Source of the DNA: Colius striatus
Lineage: Eukaryota > Chordata > Aves > Coliiformes > Coliidae
Direction: 5' to 3'
NCBI RefSeq assembly: GCF_028858725.1
Contig: NC_084759.1
Location: 87,030,944-87,094,943, forward strand
Length of the DNA stretch: 64,000 nucleotides
Within the stretch, counting starts at the first letter, position 1; each line of letters starts with the position of its first letter. Of this stretch, positions 11,511-24,801 are shown in pieces. The notes below the pieces were generated by a model. The model had not been told where the DNA came from. It saw only the letters and a program-made list of their open reading frames with translations, and did not search any database. Position numbers and translations under genes: made by a program.

Positions 11511-12469
11511 GTGGTACTTGTGCACTGGGTGCTAGTGCTCAGGACCTGTGACTTGCCTGGTCTGCTCAGCAGTTCATTCTCGGAACCACAGAAAAGTGGT
11601 AGATGCATGTGCTCCACGTCAGATCAAAATCTTGCACCAATACTGCAGCTATGTGAGCCATTTAGAATCCTCCACGTGAAAAATCAAGAGGTGTGCTCAT
11701 GTGTACCATAAAAGTAGCAAAACCCCACAATTCACCTTGGGCCCAATTCAAAGCTTGCTGTTATCACTGGGAATCCTTCCATCATTTTTCAGGTTTCGAG
11801 CTGGGACCTGACAAAGTGAACTTCCAAACAGAAGTTCACTTCTCCCCTGAAATCGAGGGCTTGATAATTGGCACAGGCTTCTTGTCACTTAGGATCCATA
11901 TCTCTATGTTCTTTACATTTATTGTTGTGGTTGAATTTTTGATGGGTAAACACTGACATCTGGGAAACTTCTCAACATAAAAACCTTAAGCTTGGTTTCA
12001 CCTGATGTCTAACTGTGTAACATAAAGCAAAAGCTAGGATGCCTGAGGGCTTTGTGAAGACCTTGATATGTAAATGAGCACTTTTCAAAGCATCAATTAT
12101 TCTGTCAGAAATTAAGATCCTCTTAATGAAATACTCATTTTGAGAGTTGCAAAACTATTATCTCAGTATTATCACTCCTAATTGTGCAAATTTTAGTGTG
12201 CAGCGACTTTAGCATTTAAAATCAGCAAATGTTAGAGCTACCCGAGCTCTTAACATATTTATCTTTCCTTAGACAATAAACAGTTACCTACTTTTGAAAG
12301 GCTTCTAACAAAAACTAGCCTTAAAGAGTTATTTGGTACTCTTGCCCTGAAACGAGGCTCTGCTCATGGGGTTTGAAATCTCCCATTTCCCACTCATTTT
12401 CTATCTCAATAGGAGAAGCAAGTCATGTTTCTCTCTTAAGAAGCAACGTTTCATTATAATTGTTAACCA

Positions 12470-13010
12470 CAACAGGCCTGGCTTGGGGAACCACCGGAGA
12501 GGTCATCCTGACCCTACCCAGGGAGGAGTTTCTTGTTCCTTAATTTTCCATGGCTTCATCTCCTAGCAATTCCACCATCCAACACCAGGCCTCAGCAAGA
12601 TTGGAAGAGCCTACACAAGCTGGAGGCACCAAAGGCAGTTTGGGCATCCCCCACCGGCCTCGGGCCACACCATGGACAATGGACCCATTCCAGAGGGCTG
12701 TCCCTGAAGAATTGGGCTGGCTCTGCAAGGATGTATCTACACCACCATGTCACTGCCCTGGGCACTGCAGCACCACTTCAGCCAGAGGTGCTGGATTTTT
12801 TCTGGCCTCCACACGCACATGTGCCTGGGCCCTGCCTCACTACCACATTCACCCACCCACTCTGCTCTGCAGACCTATCCTTACTGCCCCAGGGCCATAC
12901 AGAAATATGTGTTATACAGCAGCCCATCAGCAAAGCAATTCAGCTTTGGTAGATGGCTTCTGTCCTGAGAGCCACAAAGTCTCCCCTGGTACCACCCTGT
13001 GAGCAACTCT
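12470..13010 (+). other. GC-rich island with overlapping open frames in SRPX intron 1
   Basis: Roughly 540 bp distinctly richer in GC than its surroundings. It includes a plus-strand frame from an ATG at 12550 to 13002 (150 codons) and a second, overlapping frame from 12533 to 12952 (139 codons). The predicted proteins are rich in Pro, Ala, Thr and His and resemble no family I know. The ATG context is weak and no splice sites or poly-A tail stand out. High GC lengthens chance open frames, so coding status is doubtful. It could be an unrecognised repeat, a regulatory element or a lineage-specific transcript. Confidence 0.2.
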
Positions 13011-14857
13011 GAGCAAATTTCCGTTTCATCTTCATTTTCTCAGCCACAAAGCAAACTATTTCTACATCACACATATTCAAAATTAGCTACCAAGCCACAT
13101 AAGGACAAAGGCCTGTCCTGCATCTGAGGTGCTAAAATTACCACAATACAAAAACTGAGTATTTGAAAAGAATGACAAGAACAACAAGCTGCTTTACAGA
13201 TGTCCCTCATCACAGTTCAGGGTATATAGCAGATTCCTGCCAAAACCAGCGTGGATTTTGTTCTGGCAGACAACAAGCAAAATGCAAGAAATAACACTTT
13301 CATTTTAAGATTAATTATGAACTTAGACAATTCTGTTTGTTAGGAAAAAAAAAAAATCCTTATTCACAAAATAACCACTACATTTTTATAACCCAGGGAT
13401 GCATAGGAAAGCTTTCTCTTTACATCCATTTTATTGGGACATAGCATTTTAATTAAACTACAGGCAATCTAGTAGAAAACACATAGCTGTGTCTGTCAAA
13501 TCAAATAGTCTCTGCAAAATGAATAAATCTAGGGATACAACAAGGCTGTAGGAGCTATGAAAGTAAGTCAGTAAGCCTTCTGACAAAGTAAAAATCCTTG
13601 TACAAGAATTCATTAAGAGGACACATTTACTTTCAGTGTTCAAATTGGCAAGCTAATAGGACACTAAGACATGCAACAGTTACCCATTTGAGCAAAGCCT
13701 AAATCAGATCATTTCAGGATCAGTTTTGTTTTGTGGTTGAAAAATCCACTCCAAGTGTCCCAATGCCAGCCTTCAAGCCAATTCTCGTTCAGCAAAACAC
13801 TTCACTATCTCCTGAAGTGATCTTACCAGCCTCGAGAAGACCACTTGTTTGACCCTAAACTCAAGCAAAATTGATTACAGATGTATACTTTCAACTTCAA
13901 GCATCTGGTGAAGCACTCTGCTGCTCTAGTAACACAATCTATACCCAGTGGAGGCTGCTATTCTCAGTTTCTCATTACAGCTCCATTTCCACACTTAGAG
14001 TCCAGCATTTGCTCTCCTGGCCAGGGGCCTTGGTCAGCTGAAAAAGAAAGGGAAGGAAATGGAGAACATAGCTGCATTCATGAACAAGCACAAATTGCAA
14101 TTACGAGTTCACGTTTGCACACAATACAAGATAGATAAATACACAAAGCCAGACAGGCATTAAGAAAGATACTTTCTATATTTCTAGTATCTGATTGTCC
14201 TGCCCTTTGGCAAAGTCTGCAAAATCTTTGAGAGTACTTTGATTGCAGCAATTGATTTGCCAGTGTTTGCAGAGCCAGAGAAGGAGACAAATGCTATCAG
14301 ATTGCAGAGGAAGTTTTAAGAGGACTTCTGCTGTCCCTCAGTTCTATTCAAAACCCGACTTAACTACATTACTCATTTGTGCATTGCAGATCCCCGAGCA
14401 GACAGAAAGACACTATTGCAGACATGAAAATCTCAAACTTCACCACATTTGCTGGGCATAGCAATTCAGACCATTACAGGCAAAACTTCTCTAATGGATA
14501 GGTCACCTCCACAGTACAACCTTTTAGATATTACATGGTATTAACCTTTACTTGGAAAACAATCTTTCCATTCTGCTTTACCACCTCAAAGGTCTCCAGA
14601 ACTCAAAGAAGTCCAGAGCTATCAATAGTTGCTTAGCCATCTTGATCCTAACAAACAACAACACAAAATTTTGCACCTTCTCTGACCTGAAACCAGGCAT
14701 TTTCTCAATAGAGCGCTTCATTCTGACAGGCAGCAGCAAGGAAAGGTTTAAAACAACAACAGAAATACACAAAAGAAAAATCAGTACTGGTAGAAGATTT
14801 AAAGGTTTCTTTAAAAAAAACCCAAAACATTAAAGCCTGCTACCACACGTAAGTCTT

Positions 14858-14904
14858 AGAATAGAATGGTAGGGGTTGAAAGGGACCTTTAGGGATCATC
14901 CAGG
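14858..14904 (-). mobile_element. CR1 LINE 3'-terminal fragment
   Basis: A short piece of the CR1 3' terminus, seen on the plus strand as 'agaatggtaggggttgaaag' followed by 'ggacctttagggatcatcca'. Only about 47 bp is recognisable, so it is an extreme 5' truncation or a remnant. It lies in SRPX intron 1. Confidence 0.8.
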
Positions 14905-17435
14905 AACTGAATATATATTTCAGAAAAGATTACTGCATTTCTATTTTTTATCATGGGAAATAGACAACAGAAAAAAACAATCCTTATAATACCGTGCTAA
15001 TTTCCAATCTCATCTGCATGGCAACTTTCACAAAATAACCAAAAGGAAAACAAAGTGGGGGGAAAAAAGTGTGCAAAGATACCGTGTGTTATGCACAGGG
15101 CAACAACATGAGTTAAATGAGCTTTGATGGCATCATCTCTGGTCTGCTGGCACTGGCTACTCTTTGACACTGGGAGGAGAGAAAAGGCTCCTTCCAGACG
15201 CCATCTATCCTTCAAAACAGAGAGCACTTGGGAATTCCTTCCATGCTCAAATAGATGATCTGTTTAAGCATGTGTAATAAGAGGATGACCAGTTTCCATC
15301 AGCGAGTCTAACATCTGAATTTAGTTCCTCCAATGTTTTGCCTCAGAGTTTTACATTCCACAGTACCTGAGGCCACATCAAATAAAAGATCTTTAAATTT
15401 ATCTTCATGTGCAGACTGTAGCGCTTCTTGCAATACAGCATGGCTGGGTCACCCTAAGACCTCAAAAGTCTGCAAGACGCACATGAGGAGGCAGAAAAGG
15501 CATTAAAAATGGTCATGATCTTTTACATTAGACAGATGTGTGTAAAAATGCTTGCACTCATTTTATGACAGCAGTGAAAATGTAAACCCAGGTTTTTAAT
15601 CTCATTCTTTACTGATTGGACATTATGCCCCAGTCCTACAAAGCTCATGCTTAGATGCCATTTGGTTTGGCTGGATTTCAGTATTTGTTTAAAAACTGTC
15701 TGCTCACTCATCTGGTCTGAAAGGCTTAAACCTCACACCAAATATAACATTTATTTTGTTACAGAAATCAAAGAACAAATAGCAGAGGAAAAGTCAGCAA
15801 AATCAATAACTAGCCAGAGATACTGATTTGCCTTGAACCTTCCTACAGATGGGCTGACAGAGAAATGCAACTGTTATTAATGAAGATGTTTAAATGTAGA
15901 GAATCTAATAGCAACTGTTCATATTAAGCAATTTTCAACACACTTAGTAACTCAAAAGATATCATCTGCCCTTACTACTCAAAGGATGTTCCCACTGGCC
16001 ACACCACTCTTAAGTCTCCTGACTGACTCAATCAGTAGTCTCAGCTGTCTTTGCAATGCACAGGAAAGCAAGTTAAAGCACAGAAACCTGACAATCTTGT
16101 ATTCAGCAAGAGCTATGCTGAACTGAGAAACGGAAGATACGAAGATAGTAACAGCATGATCCTGAATCCAAATGTAGCTCACTTATCCAGACCAAGTTAA
16201 TAACACCATGTGGAGTTTAGTAGCCCAGATGATTAATTCCAGGAATGTTTGGAAATTTCCCTGCCTGTATTCATGGAAATTACAAATGCTGATAGCAGAG
16301 ATTTGAGTTTCTATGAGCACCCAGCAAGCTCCACACCACTGTTGTGCTTCTCTTCCTTGCAAGTATAAAGTCTTTCAAGCACAGAAAGTAATTCCACACC
16401 AAGAAAATCCTCTCAGGGCTATACACAGGTTAATGCACTGTGTCTCAGTATTGATTAAGATGCAAACACCATGTTTTAAAGCACAGGTTTTAACTTGCTT
16501 CAAGAGAGATGCCTCATGCAAGGCTCCATCAAAGAACAGTTCTTTCAAAGTTGTCATAATCAAAGCATAACTGAAACACAGTACAGAAAGCCTAATTATT
16601 AGCAAGTTCAAAAGAGGTCAGAGATATCTGCAGTTTGCATGCCAGCAGCAGCTTATGCTTTGTAGAATAAAACTGTCCAATTAGAAAGAAATCAGGAAAA
16701 CACAGACACAGGTTGTTTTCCCAAAATATAATCTCTTCCCTCCTTCCTTGCCATCTGTTGGACCAATGTGACTATGGAGAAACTCTATAGCTGACACCAA
16801 GCCATGAAGGTGTTTCAAAACAGACTAATTATACATGCTAAGAAAGCTGTTGCTTTACACAGAAGTCAGGTAACAAAACTCACTTCATGCGCTGGCAAAG
16901 AAAACACTACTCCTGGTATAAGGTGTCTCCTTCATTTCAATGAAGTCACATACTGACAAGTAAGCAGCTATGCCCATGTAGTTTACTGTCCCGAAAATCA
17001 GTGGTGGGATGGAAACCACAGGGACACAAAAGTTACTGTCAGTCCAGAAATGCTCTATAAAGTACAATTCAACTCTGCTTCCTTTTATGTACACAATGTA
17101 CACATCTTAGACACAGCAAATCCAAAGCAAAGCACTTTCCACCACCAATTTTGGTTTATTTTTCCCTCTCTTGACTGGCAGTAAACGTGGAAGTTGTTCA
17201 AGTGGCTCTGACTCAACTCAGGCAGAAGTCCTGTAATACAGCAGCAGTCAAGGGAAAAGCTGGCAGACTTAACAAGAAGCTACAAACACCTTTGCCAACA
17301 CATGCATACAGTCCAGGAATTTTAGTGCAGTTTTACATTGCTCTCAGATATCTTGCTCCACAGCAAATCTATTAGCTTTTACTAAAACTGTGAGTTTCGT
17401 GTTAGGATGAGCAGCATAGTCAAACACTGCTTCAA

Positions 17436-17469
17436 GTATACACACATAAAATGTATACACACATAAAAT
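17436..17469. repeat. 17 bp perfect tandem duplication
   Basis: Two exact head-to-tail copies of gtatacacacataaaat, in SRPX intron 1. It is probably a small replication-slippage duplication and could be length-polymorphic. Confidence 0.9.
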
Positions 17470-20400
17470 AACTAAAGGCCCTGGGAAAATATTTTTTTTA
17501 AATACTATTCACTTGACGCTGTAATAAAATAATATCCTCCAGGAAAATTGTGTCCTTATATTCAACAACAACAAAAAAAACATGATGCATTTCCAAATTC
17601 CTAATGCTGAGAATTCTGGTTTGTTCTGGTTTGCTTGTCATGTGATATTTTGTGTGATTCAACAGGAAGTAAAGATTTCATCAAATTTTGCTTAAAATGC
17701 AGTTTCAGAGTTGTAAATGCACATATGTTGCTGGTTTCCAACAGAAAATTAGTTTAAAGAAAATCTAGACAAAAAGGTAAAGCATATGGATGAAAGTCCT
17801 CTGCTATCAAAATGGAAAAAAAAACCCCAAAGCGTCTCAACAGAGACTAAAAAGACATACTTGGGAGCTGGCATTGGTACATCTTCAAGAAAAGTATCAG
17901 TTATCTCCTGTGTTGTTCCTTATTTCCCGCACAGGCCACATTCCAAACAGTAGAACCCACCAGACACCACAATGATTCATCAAGTAGATGGGCTTCACGG
18001 GTCAAGCTGGAAGCTTGACTCAGAGGGAGAAATCCAGACATTATGTACATGAACAGTGCTCTTAATGAAATACTGATTTTCAGCATGACCAGTGAGAGGG
18101 TTTTTTTGTTTGTTTGGACTCATTGACAAATAGAACATTTAAATAACTAGGTGCAGAGGAAAAGGAAGAAATTAGCTTCAGTAATTTTTCAGGCTGGCAA
18201 GAGAAAGTCCAGAAGCACCTGCCCTCCCTTTTAAATGGCTCCACCTGATAAGGATCTTGCAATGAACTGAAATCCAGCAAAATAAGATTAAAAAACAGGC
18301 TAACAAACTAAGTCCTTGAATATTTGGAATGGCAGCTAGTTAAGCCAGCAGAAGACCTACTAGGAGGAGGCTGAAAAAAATGTTTTCCTTGCTCAGGCCT
18401 TGATGAACTCCAAGTTTCATTTTTGTTTAAAGAACTCTTCAATAAACAATGCTAAAAAACCTAACAGCAGCATCTCTCTATGATCATGGTCAGCAGTACC
18501 AGGCTGTAACAAAAGAAAGCGTAATGAACACTAAAATGTAAATCAATTCAGCTGAGAAAAATGTACATTCTTTAATCAATAGGTTTGAGGAGGGTAAACA
18601 CACCGCATTACATGTACATAAAACACAGTTGCCATCACTGCAGGCTGCATACTATTATATTTGTTATTCTGAGCATATATATGGTCTAAGCCTGAGGTTA
18701 ACCATATCAGGAAAGCAAAGCCTTCACTTACAGCAGCATGGAAATACAGACAGCTCTTGACACAGAACAAATTGCACTCTGTGCCTGACAAACTACAAGC
18801 AGATCTGCAAAGGATGTCCACATGTTGCCTGTGGTTTTGACACCTGTAAGCGTTACTGGTTTCTTTGCTGCTCTCACACAGCCACCATCCACAGGTAATA
18901 TTTGTTTACAGCAAAACCCAAACTGTGTTCCAACCCACCAGACATCAGCTCATCTCAATTATTCATGGCTTTGTCACTAGTCAAATGGACTACAATAGCC
19001 TAATCTACCTAAGCATGAAGTTCCAGGCAACTAAAGAAATTCCAGCTGTTTTACTGTCTTGCAGCACATCTCTGCCTGCCCTCTGTTTTGTAGGCTAATT
19101 TCTCACAACAGTTCTAACAGGGATGTATATTTGGCCCTCTTCTCCAGCAGTGATCTTCCAGCCTGAGCTGAGAACTGCTCACCTGCATCCTGCTAGCAAG
19201 CCCATTCTCTCCAGGACTCTGGAGACTGCATGGCCACCTACAGATATGTGTGACCTGAGCCCAGTTAGGAATTTCCAAAGCTGCTTTGCTGATGGATCGA
19301 TCTTACACACCCTAAAAATCAAATTGACACATGCATTTGGAGTCATGAGGAAACAATGGGCTGGTAGGGACCTCGAGAGCTTTCACCTCACTGAAAGCAA
19401 CAACAGGTCTGTGGATGGCATTGTTTGGCTGTGCACACTCGGTCTCATTAGAGTACCCTAAGAGCTGGGATGGATGAAACCCTCCATAAAACTGGATAAG
19501 CTGTGTACCGGTGAAGTCAACAGACACATGGACTGTTCCAGGCAGTCTGCCTCCAGTCTATCTGAAAGGGTGAAAGACTACCTCAGGCATTGGGATAAAT
19601 TCCTGTTCAGACACCCTCAGATGCCACAGTGGTTTCCATCCCTGATGGCACGGCGTACCTCCATCAGGACAGTAGATCCTGAGAGCCAGTCCCACCTGTG
19701 GCACAAACTCTTGTGGCACAAATTGCTCTCACAGCCATTCCTACCTTCTAGGCAAACAGAAGCAATTGGAGGGGTTTTTTTAAGACTCCTCACATGAAAT
19801 GTATCAAACTAAGTTTATAATAAATCAAACCTGAATTACACATGACGACTCACACAAACAAGATGCTTCAGCAGCTTCTTCAATGGGGAAAGGGTGGGAG
19901 GACAGATTATAATTGTCAGCAGGAGCACCATTAGATGCACTAGAAGGCTGCAGAATGAAAAGGAAACTAGAACTCTGAAGATGTAAACAAATGCTACCAC
20001 ATTATTTAAGATCCAGAGTAATAAATCCTATGAGCACACTTCAATATGCGTTTTTTTCCCTTACATTATGACATTTTAGGCCCTTTAATGCAGGCCTACA
20101 TTTTAGGAACAGATTGAAAAAGCAGAAAAATGGGAGGCCACCTACAGAAGACTAATAAGAGACTAAAATGAGGTATTACTACTGGTAACTAAAAAAGGTA
20201 GAACCACTCATTAATTAAGTAAAGCACATTTAAGCTGAAAGTCTCCTTAATTACAGGTTCCAGTTGGCTTTGGGATAACTTTCCAAATGAAGAGACTGAA
20301 AACTAATCCCAAGCTATTCTGAATTGCTGACAAATAGAAGAAATGTTTTGGTTTTGTTTCGTTTTTTAAACACTGACACTGGAAACTAGCACATCCCAGT

Positions 20401-23400
20401 AACTAACTTTTAATAGTACAGAACCAGATACACTGCTTTCCTCTCTTTATCCTTGAGTCATGTGTTATTTCTGAAGCTCTGCCATCTACAAAATATTTTT
20501 CAGATTTTATGAGGAAACTAAAAGGAAGGCTCCCTTGGAAAAACTCAGCTTTAAGCTTCAGACACTACACCAACAGTTGAAAACTTGCATCAAGGGCTGT
20601 TTGTAATCCATAGGAAACTCTCCAACAAGTTCCTAGAAAACAGAAGGAGAGTGGAAAAATGTAAAGTTACTAACTGTGCTCTCCCCTTGCTCTTCAGTAA
20701 GTGGAGTCACAGAGTATCAGAAGCAATACACAACTACTGTAAACACTACATGCTTCCAGTGAGCTCCATCGAGGTCTTCTCACCTGTGCAACTTTCCTTT
20801 ACCTTCTCTAAGTCACTACTTAAATAAATACAGAAAATCTTCTGTTGTGGCTCATTATCCTCAACTGGCTCATGAAGGACTTCTCCCCATTTAGCCTCAA
20901 GCTTGCATTTTTTCAGTAGTTATTTTTCAATGAATAAATGTGACTACAGTGCAGGAGATGTCTGTCACAGCACACTTTAAGTCTGACTTCCATGTGAGCA
21001 GCTTCCTTTTATAAAAACTAGAAGCCCAAAAACTGGTTTACAAAGTCCTGGATCTAGAAAATTTGATATTTTATCCATGACAAATAGAAACACCCTGCAA
21101 ACAGACAAAAACATTAAGAGCTGTTGGTATTAATATTGGAGGCTCTTCTTGGAAGACAGACTTCAAAGGACTGCTCATACTTCACTAGCACTTTGAAAGG
21201 GTAGCACAAAGAAGCAGCAGGCATTATACTCGGCAGAAAGAGCTGAAGAAACAACTCAGACAACTCAACTGCCATGTAAGGCAGTCAGCAGGTCAAAACC
21301 AGCAAGGACAACAGAAGAACAGCTAGAACTTAAAGAAAAAAAAAAAAAAGAGGTCAGAGAAACTTAAAAATTTAATAGCAAAATAATCAACTCAAGGGAA
21401 AAGCAAACAACTGCTATGAAGCCTCAGGAGGTAGGAATTTAATGCATTTCTGAAAAATAGTATTAAAAACAGCCTCAAAACAAACAGTATATAACAAGTT
21501 CACAGCCAAAGGCATAGCAGTTGTATAAACCAACTGATAAGAACTGGCTTATTCATTTTGTTTAAAATAATAAATGTTAATCATATCCTAAGGTAGATTC
21601 AAAATTTCTTTTGCTTACAGCCAGCATAAAATAATGCCAATTAGAATTTAAAGGAACATTTGAGATACTCCCTCCAAATCCTTGCTCATTTTTCATTACT
21701 ATTCTTGATTGACAGTGGCAACTCCAAGTTCTCACTTGCATTGGAAAAAAGAGGACAAACAAATTTCCTTTTGAAAGAATGGTTACCAAGGTCATTTGTA
21801 CGGATATTGCCTTAGAGGTTTCGGTTTCACTAATGATACGTGCCTATCACAAAAGCAATAAAAACCCATATGCTGTATTGATGGCTTCTGATACAACAGA
21901 CTTCGATCCTTTGGTGACTGTTCTAAATTACAGCTACTGAAATTACACAATCCATGAGGAGCATTAGCTTTGCATTCAAAAAAAATTCTATATACAGCTA
22001 TACTGCTAAAGACAATGCTCAGAAACTTCAAATGTCCTTAACTAGCAAGTAAATAAAAAAAGGTCAACATAAAATTAAATTTCTTCAGTCTTCCAACCCT
22101 AATTGTTGTTTTAAGGCAAAGAGAAATCTAGCAATACTACTGTAACAACTTCAACAAAATTAATGACCCCACTGCACAAAAGCCATGTTTCCAGGATTAT
22201 ACTCTGCTCCTTAAGGAGGTGGAAACAGCAGTGAAAATCCACTGCCACTACCAGAACCTGCAGAGGTGACTGGAGCAACCTAAAATGGGACCCTAAAAGA
22301 AATCTTTTTGGAGAGAAGAGAAACATGTATGTGGCCAACCGGTAGGTTTTTCAAAACGTATGAGCTTGAAGACAGGATGGAAACATGTTTTTTCCTAGTC
22401 CTTGTAGTAAATACTGTGGGCTTCTGCCCTGGTAACCTGGTCCCAGCTTCAATAGAGACTCTGCAACACTCAGCCATGCAACAAGCAACTCAGGAGAGCA
22501 GAAACCAGAATTGCATCCCAAGCTAGTGCAGGGCACCACAGACAGTGACTACATGTGCCTATGTCTCTCCTTCTCCCACCTGCACCATGTCATTACCAAA
22601 TATCCAGCAGCACCCTTTTCCTTCTCCCCATCTCATCCTGCAAGGCCAAGAGCAGATACCAAGAGGCTGTGGCCAGCACCATGGCCCTCAGCAAGAAGGA
22701 TGATGCCCCGTTCCCCTTCAGCTCCTGAAAATGCAGCAGCAGGTCCAGCTTCAGCCTCCTGACATCAGGAAAGAGCGTGCTGGGAAGTTTCAGGCCTAAG
22801 CAGGGACATAAGACAGCCGTGCTCTGGGTCCCTTTCCTTAGGGGAAGGCTGATGCCTTGCCTTGATGAACAACATCTGGCAGGAAAGAGCAGCTCCAGCA
22901 AGCAAGCTGGCAGACAGCTGCAAATTTCTGAGGTCAGGGTTCACTTAACATAATGAGGATATAATCCTTTAATAGCCAGTTCTATGAGTTTTACTTGTCC
23001 ACATAGACAGGTCAGTGTTGAAAAACTGCTCATTTCAGAAACATCCTGACGATGGTAACTAGAGGCTCTCAGCAAGAACAAGCTAAATTCCCAACAGAAC
23101 AGACATTTTTAAATAACAAGTTTATGAATTTGTATTTTGTCACATCAAGTTTCTTGCAAGTATCAAAATACTATGCTGTGGAGATACAGCAAAGATAAGC
23201 TGGTTTTATCTCATAAAGACAGGATAGGGATGCCATTGTATTTCTCATCATTTCCTCCTCACAGAAGCGAAGTCTGAAAATCCTGACTCATGAGATTTCA
23301 GGGCTTTGCTATTAAAAGCAGACTGACAACCCGCAAGTCTGTTATATGGACTGGAGACATAGATGTAAAAAGGGAACATGTCAAACACTGTGAAAAAAAA

Positions 23401-24765
23401 TAATCCACACAAGCAGTATTAAGCTAGCAATATTTCTCACAGAAAAATGAAACCATTGCCTAAATCTTTACTAAGAATTAATACACTGTAAATAATGTGG
23501 AATTTAACCCAAACCCAGCTGCAGGTCCAACATGTAAGACATGTAATGCTCACACCAACTTTAACACTGCCAGCCTCTCACTCACCAGCCAGGCCCCTGC
23601 TGTCTCCAGGCTGCAAGGGAAGGTCCATGTCTCTCTGCCAGCCCTCATGGCAACGAGACAGCCCTAAGCCTGAAGTCTTCAGTGTACAAATGAGACATCT
23701 GAAAGCCTCACCCTCCACCTTTTATTTATTTATTTTTAATAATGGGAAAATACCAATGCCACATTTTTCTATGTTTCTCAACCAGGCACGTTTGACTGAA
23801 AAAAAATAATCTCCTCATCTGGGGAAAATGCAGAGTTGTTTGGAAAACCTTAATGATCTAGACCACCCAGACACAAATAAAATCAAAGATAAAGTTCCCT
23901 GATTCAGTGTTCTAACCTTCCATTTGCAAATCTAATCCCTTGTCATTAAAAATGGTGACAGATTTTACATGGTTTTCCAGTGTAGAGACCAAATAACAAC
24001 CAAAGGATCCACACACTTGCTTATCTACTAACGTGCTTTTGAGTTTTGTAGATTTTTTTCTCATGATTTAAAGTTTCCCTTCTTTTGAAGTTTTCCTATG
24101 ATATGCAAAATTCAAGACCAACTGTACGGTCAGGTCCAGAGTGTATTACGTCTTGTGTGCAAAAGAGAACCAGCTCTACTTTCCCACTGTTTATATATAG
24201 ACCTGGTACATCAAAGAAAAATTGATGCTACATTTAGCATGAACTCCAAGCAGAAGGCAAGAGGTGACACAGGCTGTATGCAGTAGCTATCCAGTCACTT
24301 TCCTCTCACCACTCTGCCCTTCTGCAGCAGACAGGCTCTTTGGCATCTCTTATTTGCAGAGGCACCATCACTTCAACAGCAGTCTGAGACAAGTCAGCAT
24401 TTGCCAGTAAGAAATTAGGCCAAGGGCAACCTCCAAGGCCTCACAATAAGCTCCCTGGTTCCAGTTCCCTCACTCAGCTCTCTCTCCAAGAACAGAAATA
24501 GTTTTCTGGGAAAAAGCAACTGTATTACAGGTCGTTCCAACCGTCCCTCAACAACCTGCCATCTGGGCAAGAAGCTGTCAACAGGACCAGTCCATCAGCC
24601 AGTTCCCCAATGTAAAGCTCACTCCAGCCTTCAGAAATCTTCAGGAGCTTGCTACAGCACTGTCATCACAGGTGACTGACTACTAAAAGCCCAAGAGAAA
24701 TGCAGTTCTGTGTGAACTTGTCAGCTGCTGTATACCGTGGAGCCTGCTGAGCCTTCCTCTTCCCT

Positions 24766-24768
<3 letters not shown>

Positions 24769-24801
<33 letters not shown>
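24769..24801. repeat. (CA)n microsatellite
   Basis: About 16 uninterrupted CA units in SRPX intron 1. No function is implied. Confidence 0.97.

Noticed and set aside
19100..19797. 112- and 107-codon plus-strand frames in SRPX intron 1
   Set aside because: No domain is recognised. A stretch near 19360 faintly resembles CR1 ('gggctggtagggacctcgag') but is too diverged to call.
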